A stretch of 64,000 bases of DNA from Anaspis maculata (taxonomy: Eukaryota > Arthropoda > Insecta > Coleoptera > Scraptiidae): assembly GCA_949128115.1 (NCBI GenBank), contig OX421961.1, positions 108,360,363 through 108,424,362 on the forward strand, in the 5' to 3' direction. Positions within the stretch are counted from its first letter, which is position 1, and each line of letters opens with the position of its first letter. This document shows positions 34,241 to 47,000 of the stretch, piece after piece. Under the pieces are notes generated by a model. The model saw nothing but the letters and a program-made list of their open reading frames with translations, was not told the DNA's origin and made no database searches. The translations under genes were made by a program, and so were the position numbers.

Positions 34241-36520
34241 TTTTTTTCACGTTTTCTCAGTAACTTTTCTTTTACAGGTTCTTTTATTTTTTTTTGAAAT
34301 ATTTGAGTATTTGCGATTTGGATCAGCTTTTCCCGCCACAAGATGGCTGCCAAAAGCGACATGCGTCGACAGTGATTGCATGCCATCGTTATGTAACTTT
34401 GATGTCGTTGCGTCGTTGGCTGTTTGTCCCTACTCGTTTAAATCTTTATTTGGCAGCTGTCTTATGGCTGGGCTGGAAAAAATTATTTAATCGCGAATAA
34501 AGCCGCAGTTTCCACCTCACCATGTGGGTCTCAGCAAACGAATACCTTGTCAAGACCATCATCTCATCAGTATCAGAAATGTCACCGGTGGTGGATGTTA
34601 TAGTTCTGGAGTGCCCGGGCAAAACAGGATAAGTAACTGTTTCTCTCGCTGTTCCCCTTATCCAAAGATGACAAAAATCATATTACATCAATCAGCGAAA
34701 GTAGGCGAACAGCTCCAAAAGTAAAAAGCTTCAATAAAGCAAAGCTTAGAATGGATTTAGTAGTGAAAAAGTGAGTATCTTCGTGAGCTTGTTGATTGAT
34801 GATCACACAAGTGTGCATGCACGCATCATCATATTGTACCACTAAAAGTCCGAAAACTAAGGTCTCAAAGTATTTCCGCTGGTTTTCTTTTTTTTTGCGC
34901 GCGATCGTATATTAAAAAACAAAAATGCTAATTGAGGTTTTGAAAAACCTGAGAACAAAACTCCAGACACTGCTGTGATGAAAATCAAATCTAAACGGAT
35001 AATAATTAGGCAATCCGCAAATCGATCAATAGTCCAGACTGGTGGATCTCTACTGAATTAAGTAGTAGGTATGTATTATTTTGTTGCACTTGAGCTACAA
35101 CTATAGGTCGATACAATATTTAGGTCCAGTATAAAATCGTCTACATACATAAAATGTTTTTAGTGACGAAAGGCATAATTATAGGTATGTTCTTTTATTA
35201 CTAGAGATCCTTGAAAGCCCACTTAATCACAACGAAATTGGTAAAAAACATAACATGCGTGTTGAGGGGCAATAGTGCCGGAAGACAAAGAATGTGTGTT
35301 ATTGAAAGAAATGTGCTGCAGTTTATTTACAATTTTTTTCTCGTAATATTCACATCTCTTTTATATATTCTTCAGTTTAAAACTTTGAAACCCGATTTTG
35401 GTCAATTTGGTATTGCGTTCCTTAGGTATACTTGACTCATTTTTGGACCTATACCTACTGTTGAAGCCTAGAGTAAAAAAATCCCTTAACAAAACCACAA
35501 CGATCAAAAATATTTAGCAAGTTGTGTTTGATAAACTAAGATATTCCTACTTTACACTAGCTGAATAATTTTCAAAAACCATATCATAAAGGCCTAGGGG
35601 GTTTTAAAGCTGAATGCAGGACAGTACCAGCTATAGTACCTTCAACCCTAGTGCGATTCTAGTTGGCTAGGAGTTTCGCCACGCGACGCATTTGTAAAGG
35701 AGAAATTTGGGAAATCATAGCTCACTAGAATCACACTGGGATTGAACGTACTATACCAGGTACCTTCCTATTAAAGATGGTAGGTACTGTCTTTCGTTGG
35801 GAAGTATTAGTCTTTTCAATATCTACTGATTATGTGTGCATATCTCTATAAAGAACAACACTAGCATATACGCCTAAAACTATCACCTAAACAATTGAAA
35901 ATTTTTAACAATGTACGTTAGAATATGAATATTTCATATCAACATTTTCAGATTTATATTCTTACACAATAATTTAGATGGGTATTTAAGTTTACTTCCT
36001 TTGATCCTCGAAATTTGTCGACATAAATTACTTTACACCTAAGAACAAAACACAAAGCAAATTCTTACATAATATTGTCCTTTTAAAATTTGGTTCAATC
36101 TTATACAGAGAGAAATTTTAAATATAGTAAAAATGGCATCCTTTAATAACATATCAATACTCAGTCATTAAACGATAAATTCCCTATAAATACTGACTTT
36201 CTAAAAAAAGTGCGACACCTTCGTTCTCCAAGAAAGCGCCTCATTCCCCTACTGTGGTCGTGGTCATAGGCACCAAAGCAAAAGTGGAATTCCCTTGTCC
36301 CGTTTGCAGTCGTCAATTAAAACATTTTTCTCTGCTCATCGCATCATTAAAATCTTAGTCATGTAGTAGTAGGTACTTGAAGGATCAGAAAAACACGACA
36401 GGAATTAGGTCCAAAAGACCGAATTACTTTAAAATGATAGTTGCCGAGATCAGACAATCTAGGACCATTGTATACTAGGACTGTAGCTCAATCATCTCCT
36501 ATCGTGCCTTCGGTTCATCC

Positions 36521-37150
36521 TTAAGAGTCCTCTGTACGCTCAGAGTGGCTCCAACTAAAATGCCTCTAAATCGAAGCCAGTGATTTTCTTTGAACTGGCA
36601 TTTAGAGATTCCACTTCATATCTCCATATAAACATGTTAACGGAAAAAAATCCGAGAAAAACCGATCACAGCCGAAGATAGTCAAATTTCACGCGCTCCA
36701 TTCTAGGGCTTTTATTTGACTTGAAACAAAAATATTTTTTTCCAGGGTGGACTCTCAACAGTATTCTGCACAATCGTACCGGGTGGTTTTTCAGTAAAAA
36801 ATTTCCAGCTGAAGATATGAACCTCCAAATTTTTGAGCATTTTTTTAATAATTTTCACGGCCAAATAACTTGGGCTCCAGATATTTTATTGAAAAATCAC
36901 CCGGTACGTTGGTGCAGAGTACTGTAGAGACTCCTCCTTGGAAAAAGAAATTTACTTTCAAGTCAAATAAAGGCCCTAGAATGGCGCCTGTAAAATTTTA
37001 CTATCTTCGGCTGTGATGTGATTTTTTTCCTTTCACATGTTTTTATGGAGATATGAAGTGTAATCACCAAATACCAGTTGAAAGAAATTCACCGCCTTCG
37101 ATTTAGAGGCCTTTTAGCCGGAGCTGCTTTAAGCGTACAGAGGACTCTTA
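36521..37150. repeat. 630-bp foldback element FB5
   Basis: Perfect 20-bp ends, TTAAGAGTCCTCTGTACGCT and its reverse complement. Arms of about 220 bp continue with 'atgcctctaaatcgaag', 'catatctccat' and 'cttttatttgacttgaa'. The centre includes 'ccagggtgg' and 'caccc' motifs. It is absent from the matching site in duplication copy 2. Confidence 0.9.
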
Positions 37151-37939
37151 ACATCTTGTAGCAGCCACTCTCCAAGGCCAAGAGCACAAAGGAAAAAAAA
37201 GCAGCCACTTGAAGACTAACATTTTCACGAAGAGCAAAAAAAGTGGTGGGTGAAGAAGAACCACACCTTTTCTGTCGACTATAATTTGCCTCCTTGGTTT
37301 ATTGATAGATTTGAGTCTCCAAAACACATTTTTTTGCGAAAATTTCATCAAAAATCGGTTCACGACATTTAATTGGTGTTGCATTTGATGTTGCACTTTT
37401 TTTAGAACTCAGTTTAGAAAACAGTTATTCTGTCCACTAATTCTTGGTTATAATCCCATAGCTTGCCCATCGATAAAAATGCGCTTTTTGCCGTTTGATT
37501 GCATATCCAGTTGCAAAATTTGGATGTCGAATCGCTGGATAAGGAGGACAAACTGTGGGAACTTCTTCGGTCTCTTCAAACATAGCATATGACCAAAACA
37601 ATAAAACATAGGTATACGTTTACGGACAAACAAGTTAACCAATAAACATGTACCTATATCACAATCATCATCTCCATAAAATGAATACTTATATCACACT
37701 TTTTTTAACTCAACAATCAACATTGGCATATTACTGCTACAGCAAAATGTTCTATTAAGGTCCTTACGAAAATGTATAATGTGTGTCAACAATAAAGGAC
37801 GTCCTGGAACAAGCAGAGAAGAACGACGAATAATCAGGTAAGCTAGCTTGAAATCTGTAAAAAATTGAAGAAGAAATTAGAAGTTTTGAATGGTGTGCCA
37901 ATAATTTCCGAAGAGTATACTTACTTCTTTTACATCAAG

Positions 37940-38026
37940 TCATGGAAACGACGGAAAAAATCCCCATATGGTGAATGCGAGAATTATTGCCAAGATCGTG
38001 AGGCAGATCAAGATCATGATTTTCTT
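37940..38026 (-). CDS. Syx1A: Syx1A alternative terminal exon I (membrane anchor, distal)
   Basis: Acceptor 'catcccgcag|aag'. It encodes [20 protein letters not shown] followed by WGFFPSFP and TGA, 28 residues. The first 12 residues equal exon H; the tail has diverged. It lies in duplication copy 1. The basic KK and hydrophobic run are intact, so it could still work as a tail anchor. Confidence 0.75.
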   Translation of the reverse strand, partial: KKIMILICLTILAIILAFTIWGFFPSFP

Positions 38027-41000
38027 CTGCGGGATGTAACACACAACATAACGGATTAGGACTTGATTTGACATATCGTGCCATTCAGTTATAACACTAC
38101 ATAACATAAGTACTATGTGCCATTATCACTTCCTAAACAAATAAAAAATCTAAGGAGGTGGTTCTCGTAATTGAAAACGTTTTTATCATACCTACATGAC
38201 TCAAATCCATGGATATACCGAATATCAATATAGTCCTAACGTTAGTGGGAAATAACTTGCACTTTTATACCAAGCATTGTCACTTTGCATGCCTGTTGCT
38301 GGGACCACCCTGGACCAATCTAGATGTGAGAACATCGGCGCAAATAGTGCAGGCACTTTATACAGGGTGAAATAGAAAAAAAAATTGACAAATCGGAAAT
38401 CTTCAACCATAACCGATGTATGTAAATCAGGATTTTGATGACGGATTTCATGCTCATGAAGATGCTGCAAACAGTTTTGAAATACCTTTAGGTGTTTCCG
38501 AAATATGCTGGAAGAAGTGAAACTTCTTAATTTTTTTTCTTTTTTCGAAAATAGAGTTGTTTTTGGAGATATCGAGCTGCAACTTGATATTCCGACAAAC
38601 AATCATGTTTTTAATAAAACGCGATGTGGGGACATCGACAAAGCCTGCTAGATCCAAAACTGAGATCTTAACTTTCTTTTCCATCGTTAACGTCATCTTC
38701 GAATTGCCCTTTGTACAATTGTTGAAAAAACAACAGGTGACGGCTTTATTGGACGGAGAGAGTTCAGCGGCGTTTTGTCAAGTTTGTGCTCCTCAACGTG
38801 GATGGCTCGTATCCCTGCTGAGGTTTCCCGCAGGATATCATGTTGCGTCTTAATTGTGGGATTATCTAGCTTGAGCACGCGTCAGACTGTGCACTCGGTC
38901 TATTACATCACACCGTCCCGTCGGCTGGTTTGTGTAGTTAGTAGATACTGATACAACTAGCATTATAAAGCTGTTGGAAAGGCGTCCCGGCGATAACCAC
39001 GCTGATGAGACGTAGGAACGTCGAAACATCGGTGTCCGTGTTTTCGGTTCGCTTTTTTCAACAGCATTTTACCGTGAACGACATTATTAATCATAATCAA
39101 TTGGTAATTCCAAATAATAATAAGAACAATAATAATAGTGATAATAATAATAACATTCTCCTACTATATTTCACGTCTCTGGCATCCTTCGCTTCGACAA
39201 GTTTCTTTCAAATGAAACGCCAAGCAAGTAAAATTTTATTATGTTTTTAATGAATTTTACTAATTTACAATAGATACAAATCCACAAGATGATACCAGCA
39301 GGGATTTTCTTTCCGCTAAGAAAACAACAATCGCATTATTACATCTATAAATAATTGTAGTAAGACTCGTACTTTACATATTATTGTCTAATGTATAAAT
39401 CTGACTGATTATGAAAGCAATCGGATCACAAACTACAGTGTATCTATTTACAAGTGAAATTAACTGCCTTACAGGGTGTTTAATCAGGCGATTATACTAA
39501 AGGAAAGAATCGTACATTTTAAATATTTCAATAAGTAATAACAATAATAAATTGAATATATGTAATAACATTTTTCAATCTCTCTTACTAATCGAAATCT
39601 TTCCTACTTAGTAAAGTACAAGGGTGTAAGTAGGTATCTAAATACGGTTTTTCTTTACTCTTTTTTCTTTATAATACCTTCAATAGTTATGAAGTAGGTT
39701 AGTAAAGATTATGATTGTTTTTTTTTTTTTGTAAAAGGTATGCTAACGCTATACAATTTTTTACAAACTTATTAATTGACGATCTTATTTTCAATATGTA
39801 AGACACAAGACTCCCATCAGCACTTCAAGAAATAGTCTACGAGGATTTTTTATAATAATACTTAATGCCTATTTGATCAACTGCAATGGAGTTGAGTCGG
39901 TGTTTTGAGCTAGCTTCTAGTGCTAGTCTCAAAGTTGCGACACATAAGAGTCTTATTAAAAATATTGTACTTTATCCAATTAAATTCGTTTCAAATCCTT
40001 TTGCTAGATGAAACACCCGGTATACATAATATACACGCATATATGCATAAGGTACATATTATATTATTTATATTTTATTTAATTTTGGTATCATCCTGTG
40101 AAGGTTGTGTGCACATCCATTTTATGACATTTTACAAGGAGCTGACATAGACATAGGTGCCACTAGCTAAAGAAGGTCACAACACACGAGTGAGGGGACT
40201 GCACCCTCAACACCAGCGTCTCTAATAAACAAAGTCAACAAGTGCGTCGCTAGTGGTTAGGGTCCGTTTTTTTTGCCAATTGCATTGTACAATAATTATT
40301 TTCTACAAACAATTTCAACAATGGAAATCAATCAACAACTGTTGCTACACTTACTACGATTACATTTAGCTTTGAAATTTGTGCTGGTTTAAAGTGAAAA
40401 AGGACACATACAGAATCACATGTTTCTCCTTTAACCATTAATAGTTAATTATCTTACTATACAAAACACGACATCATAGAGTTGTATATTATTCACAATT
40501 ATGTAATAAACTGATGTTATATTTATCACAAGAAATCGGATAGATATATTAATATAGTATTTCAGATATATTCGATTTAACGAAAACCGCTATAAATAAA
40601 ACATTATGAACTTCTAATATGTATAAAATATCTGAAACAGAATTGGTCGCATTGCTGTACTCCAACTACATTTAACAACGATAACGATTATCTGAAGTGT
40701 TGATATATATTGCCTTCTTCAGTAGGTACTATATGCTATATTGTTTATGTTATCGAACAATGGTTAAAGGAGTAGATTATAATATCAAGTATGTTTCTTA
40801 AATAATTATGTCAATAATGTATAGCAGAAGCCACATCATTGTGTAAGCCAATATTAGGTATTACTTCCCACGATCGTAAGATTCTGATATACAATATAGA
40901 TCAAACTTTCAAAAACACCCATTGACTAAATATGTTTTGCTATTATTGTAGAACGACAAAATAATCTTATAAATTTGGAACATACAGATGCGAAACACCA

Positions 41001-44000
41001 TTTACAATTTTTAAAATGCCTACATATGTATAATACTACAAGATCCATTTTTTCAAAGAACTACTTACATGATAAAAAGTATTTTGACTACATTAATATC
41101 TCAATATCTCACTTGTTTGCATCGCCTTGGCGCCTTATAAGTAGATGCAAGAAAATTCATTACATAATTAATTATATTTCCCAATTGAATTGACACTTAT
41201 AAGTTGAATTGTTTTGCGGGTGCTATATGCAAATCCATCAATAGTCCAAAATGATGGATCTCATCTCTACTAAATTTAGTAATATTTTGTTGCACTGGAT
41301 CTACAACTATAGGTAGGTATGATATTAGGTCCAGTATAAAATCGTCTACGTACATAAATATTTTCAGTGACGAAAGACATATGTTTTTTTATTACAGAGA
41401 TCCTTGAAAGCCTACTTAATCACAAATAAATTGATAACAAACATAACATACGTATTTAAGGGGCAATAGTGACGGAAGACAAGGAATGTGTTCTTCAAAG
41501 AAATGCCGCAGTTTATTTACAATTTTTTGTAATATTTACATTCCTTTTTGATAATCTTCAGTTTGAAACTTCGAAACTAGATTTTGGTCAATTTTGTATT
41601 GTGTTTCTTAGGTACTTTTGACTCATTTTGGCCCGCTGTGAAAGCCTAAAATATATATACAAAAAATTCCCTCAACAAAAGCACAACCATCAAAAATTTA
41701 ATAAGTCGTGTTTGATAAACTGAGGCATTCCTACTTTAGTCTAGTTGGATAACTTTCAAATACCATATCATCAGGCCTAGAGGGTTTTAATGCTGAGTGC
41801 GGGACAGTACCGAGATATTGTGTCAATAATGTTCTACGTTTTTGAATATTTAAACTAATAAGGTTTTTTCGAGTGCAACAGGTACTTAAGATGGTACTGT
41901 CTTCCGTTGTGAAGTATTAGGCCTCTCAAAATCTACTGATTGTGTGTGCATATCTCTAAAAAGAACAACACTAGCACCTACGCCTAAAACTATCACCTAT
42001 ATCAACTAAGTTCTCCCAACAATGTACGTTAGAGTAGATTTTTCGTATCAACATTTTCAGAATTTATATTACATAATGTTATACTCTTAAATTTGGTTCA
42101 ATATACAGTAAGTAATTCTAAAAGAACTAAAAATGGCACCCTTCAACAATATATCAATACTCAGTGATGAAACGATAATTTCGCTACATAGAAAACAGTA
42201 ATTCTGTACACTAATTCGCAGTAATAATCCCATAGCTTGCCCATCGGTAAAATCCAGTATTTTGGGACACTTTGCCTTCGATTGCTATATCCAGTTACAA
42301 TATTCGAATCGCCAAATAAAGAGGACAAAATGTGGGAACTTCTTCGACCTCTTCAAACATAGCAATTGACCGAAACGATAGAACATACCTACGTTTACGG
42401 ATAAACAAGCTAACCAAAAAATATAACATCATCTCCATAAATATCACACGTTTTTTTTTTAACTCAACATTCACATAATATTATTGCTACAGCAAATGTT
42501 TTATCGAGGTCTTTACGAAAATGTATAACGCGCTATACTAGATCCTCTTGCTTTTCAAAGTGTTTTAGATTTCCATTCCACTCGAAATGTTTACGAAATT
42601 TTGGAACAAATTATTGTAGATTACATGTTTGTCAACAACAAAGGACGCTCTGGAGCAAGCAGAGAAGAACGACGATTAATCAGATAAGCTTGCTTGAAGA
42701 TCTGCAACAAATTCAAAAAGAAATAACTCCTTTTGAACAGTGAGCCAACTTTAGAAGAGTACTCACTACTTTACACCAATCCAAGGTATCCTCCTATGGT
42801 GCATGCGATAATTATTCCCAAGATCGTGAGACAGATCAAGATCATGATTTTCTTCTGCGAGATGTAACACACAACAAAACGAATTACTTATTTTCAAATA
42901 TAGTGCCATTTTGGTTACACTACACACTATGTGCCCTTGTCACTCACTAAACAAATGAAAAAATGTTGAATTAACATTTTGATTAAGCTGCTCCAGTTGG
43001 TGATCCATAGTCTGTAGGTATACAGAACAAATTAGAACAGTTTGTCTTGTTGTAAGCAACTGATGGCTTACGTTTTGACTTCTTAGTGCAGTGTGTAGGT
43101 GTGTGTGTATATGTGTGTGTGTGTGTGTAATCTCTGAAAAAGCCGGTTTATTCTTTATATTGCGTTAATGGGCAGCATTGTATAGATGCTATCGTGGCAT
43201 TCTAGATTCTGTACTAACTGAATGGGAGGAGTAATGGAACATAGTTCCATTTGGTACGTAGACCTCACTTTTGGGCCCATTGTGTACCACCTTCCCGTTG
43301 GTTCCCCCCCCCCCTTTCCCGAAGTCATCAAGCCAGTCCAGCCATCGACGAAACCGAGGATCCGACCAGGGAGGATTCCAAGGCTGCTGGCCACGCTAGG
43401 CCAGAGGTCCCCCAGTATGGGTCCTCTCATTGATGCTTAAAGAGCTGGGCAGTGACAAAGCACGTGCTCGCCTGTTTTATCACCCAGTGATTGATTGTCC
43501 AGTGATTGTCCAGTGAAATCCCCAAAGGTTTTCTGAGTTTCACCCCTTTCACCTTCACTGGACAGGTGCAAGCAGAGTAGCTGGCTACCTTTCTGGGAGT
43601 CTGGTCGTTGCGGCTTTCCCTTATTGTCTGCAGCCTTGAGTGTTCATGCACACCCATCGCTCTATATAATGACATTTGAGGGTGTCTTATTTTATCAGGT
43701 TTTTGACGGTTGTCAGCGGTGAAATTGGCTTACCGGGTTGTCGCGAACTCATCAGCTTCTTCATTTCCCTGATCCCCAGTGTGTGTTTTAACCCATATGA
43801 GCTCCATGACATTTGTCTGTGCTATTCGTTCCAGAGCCTGGGTGGCACTCCCACAAAGGTACTCTTCCGGAAGTTACTTCGCAACTAGCCAGGGCCAAGA
43901 GTACCAAGGAGCTTGTGGTGTGGTGGTCAGCGCGTTTGATTACCACTCCAGAGGTCGTGGATTCAAGTCCCACTGTGGACGCTCGGATTTTCGGCCCCAA

Positions 44001-47000
44001 AACAAGCTCTTTGATTTAGTTCGAATGCTTGCTAAATGCAAGACGCGGCGTGTGACGTATAGCACGTAAAATGGTGGTCGTTAAAAATCCCTACCCTGTG
44101 TTGGAACAGACAGGGGTTCGGCAAAATTTCCGGTATAGTGGAGGAAAGCATTCACCGGCGTCGGTGTTATACCTCGTTGCGGAAATAGACCGACGTTAAG
44201 TAAACGAATAAAAAAAAAAAGGTCAAGAGTACCGCTCTGCTATGTCAGAATTGAACTGTTTTGTTCCTGATTTTCCTTCCAGAAATTCGGTTTGCTCCGT
44301 GAATCACTCCCATCATTTTCGCCGGGAACACTGAGGTCTATCCAGGAGGTAGAGCTTCCTGAATTTCTAGCTGCTCAGAAAAGATTCCTGCATCAGATCC
44401 TCGATTGTTTTTGGAACCGTCCATGTAAATAATGTGAATGCCCCACTCTCTTCTCCCATCATTGTTGAGTGAGAATGGAAACGTTCATTTTATGATGGAG
44501 GGTGGATTCATCCAAGGAATTTTATTTTCCTTGTTCAAAAAATGCAATATGTTTTCCAGTCTGCTTGTCGATCGGTTAGTAAAGTAATACGAAATTAGTG
44601 CAACATGGCGGGCCAAGATGCAGATAACGTCACAATGGACCATATTGATAATTCGCACTTCCCTCTTTCAGATTTTTAAATTAGGTATGTTCTTTGGCTT
44701 GGGCGCATGCGCAGGCGCACTGCAGTAGGTCCAAGAGAAGATTTCACACACAATTGAATATTCCTTTTCATGTTAGTGTGGAGCCGACAAACGGAAAAGT
44801 GAAGCAAATGTCCGTTGGGAGCCACCCTGCCCAACATAAGCTTTCCAACGGGAAAAGTTGCCCGGCTCTATCTTTATTACTCCTCGAAGGGGAGTTCAAC
44901 TGCAAAAATTTGTACAGGGAAACTGACAGATCTGACCTTGAAACGGGTAACTGATCACATAGGTGTTCGTTTCTAGTGAGGATACTACTCTCAATAGATC
45001 GTGGGACAGATATACAAACCAGCCACAATAGAGCGATTGTTTTCGAAGATGCGCTAAAAAGTAGGTATAACTTTTTAAAGGAACTGGCCCACGTTATGAT
45101 TATTTTGTATAGGGTTTGTAAATGTGTAGTGTAAGTTTTGTAAACGTGTATTGTGAGTGTGCAAACTCAAAAATGTGTATTATTGTTTATATTATTACAC
45201 TTAACACATTTATATAATTAAGGTGGAGTTTACTCACCCAGGGCTTTCCGGATCCAATGGAAATGGACCTTTTCAATCACGACTGAAGAAAGGTTCAAAG
45301 AATACTTGGATACAATAGTGTAGGTAATCAATCACAGCATGTAATCACGAACGTGGACCTCACTTCAAACCATAAATTTGATTTTGGATTAAAATAGCTG
45401 TACCCTGGTCCACCAAGAGGTGGAGTAAAAAGCGTAATCGTATTTCGTTGAAATGTGGCAACTTAAAGCAAGCACGTTTTACACAGGTCAGCAAAGTCGA
45501 CTGTGTGATATCGTGCAATGCGAAATGAATGGACCATATACTAGGCCATGCACTGATGTTCTCGCGACTGCTCTATCTATTGGTGGACCAGAGTATAATC
45601 GATAGTTTGAAAACAAAGATGTGAAATTTTGATAAAGTTCTTTTTAAAAAAAAAATTCTTCCAAGAATTGGACTTTTTAAAAAAAAAAAAACAGACTTAT
45701 TTTGCAGCTTGTAACGGGTCAATTTAAATCATAAAAAGATTCATCATCATCTTAGTTCTCAAAAGACCGCATCAAATATTACAGGTGATTTTTCTTGACC
45801 AAATTTTTATGATGGTTTGATAGAGTTGCCGGGTATTGCTGCCATAAAAATTGAACTGGTAACTTTAAGATCCTTGAAAAATCATTCATGGCCATGCATG
45901 AATCTGCATGTTGTTGAGTAGGTTGCTAAATATTTCAACCTAAGCTGCATCTACGGGACATTTTATTAAATCAGTAGCACATAAATACCTTCTTAGTACT
46001 GATATAGAATGCTGTTGTAGATGCAGCTTCATCATCAAACTAAATTATTACTATTGATAAAACATGTTGATTCATCCTATATTTAAAATTTCAGTAATTA
46101 TACATATTGTTCTACAATAATCTTTAAGCTATTAATTATTTCAAGGTACATTCAACAATTCACCTAGGTATAGTACAATTTTTAGTTATAGAAAATAATA
46201 GCGAAAATAATAATCAACGATAAATCCTCTATTACAAAAATTGACATGCCTTTTTTATAGTTATTCATTTACCAACAAAAAAATCTTGTTACCTATTAGC
46301 TCTACATTCTTGTTAGACATCCTTCCTATTTTAAAAACTTTATTGTACACCTGTGTAATGGTGTTCTACAACGCCCATTTTTTTTAAGATTCCTTAATTT
46401 TTTTACATCGATATTACTAACTATATGGCCGTAATAAATTCATGCAGTTAATTTTGAACAGCAGATATCCTAATGTTTATGGAATCGAAGAAACGGGCTT
46501 TTGGCTTTTGATAGAACAACAAAAATTAGGGATCCCAAAAACACACTAATATTGACTCATGTTGAAATTAGCTAAAGAGGCCAACCAGCGACTGTTACTT
46601 CGCTGTGGCTGCCAAGTATCTATGATAACTTGACATGAGTATGAAAGTTGAAAAATGTAGAAATTACTTAATCGTCGAATTCTAAGTACTCTATCTACGG
46701 GTCAAGTCGACGTTATTAGGAAGACATCAAACAAAAACGCTGGACAGTTTCTAGCGGATCAAGTTTGGACGTTTGGCCTTGTGTGCTTCTCGAACTTATT
46801 ATGTAATAAGTTTTCAAAAATGCATGTTCAGTATCAAAGAAAAAAGAGCTAAAACTGCCCTGTCTACAAGAGCGATGGATAAAAAAACGGCTACAGCCTG
46901 AGGGATTGTTATTTTTTGTCATTTGATTTCTAACTCAAAATAATTGACCATCATTCAACTTTTTGGCCCTACCAATTTTGAACCAAGGTCAACGTGTGAC

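Larger units (their letters stand above)
29206..38150. repeat. Segmental duplication, copy 1 (contains Syx1A exon I)
   Basis: Ordered blocks align with 39189-42965 in the same orientation: 29206-29463 with 39189-39453, about 32470-33710 with 40060-40870, about 34990-36185 with 41200-42185, and about 37415-38150 with 42185-42965. Copy 1 is longer because three blocks are specific to it: 29464-32465 (MITE array), about 33712-34990 (repeat R4 plus more) and about 36190-37415 (FB5). Confidence 0.85.

Noticed and set aside
34555..34590. CTGATGAG on the - strand, a possible second hammerhead
   Set aside because: No stem II closing strand and no GAAA follow; no stem III or cleavage triplet can be placed.
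43906..43980. tRNA gene
   Set aside because: Pol III box-like motifs exist, but there is no acceptor stem, and the segment is followed by a SINE body, A-rich tail and target duplication.
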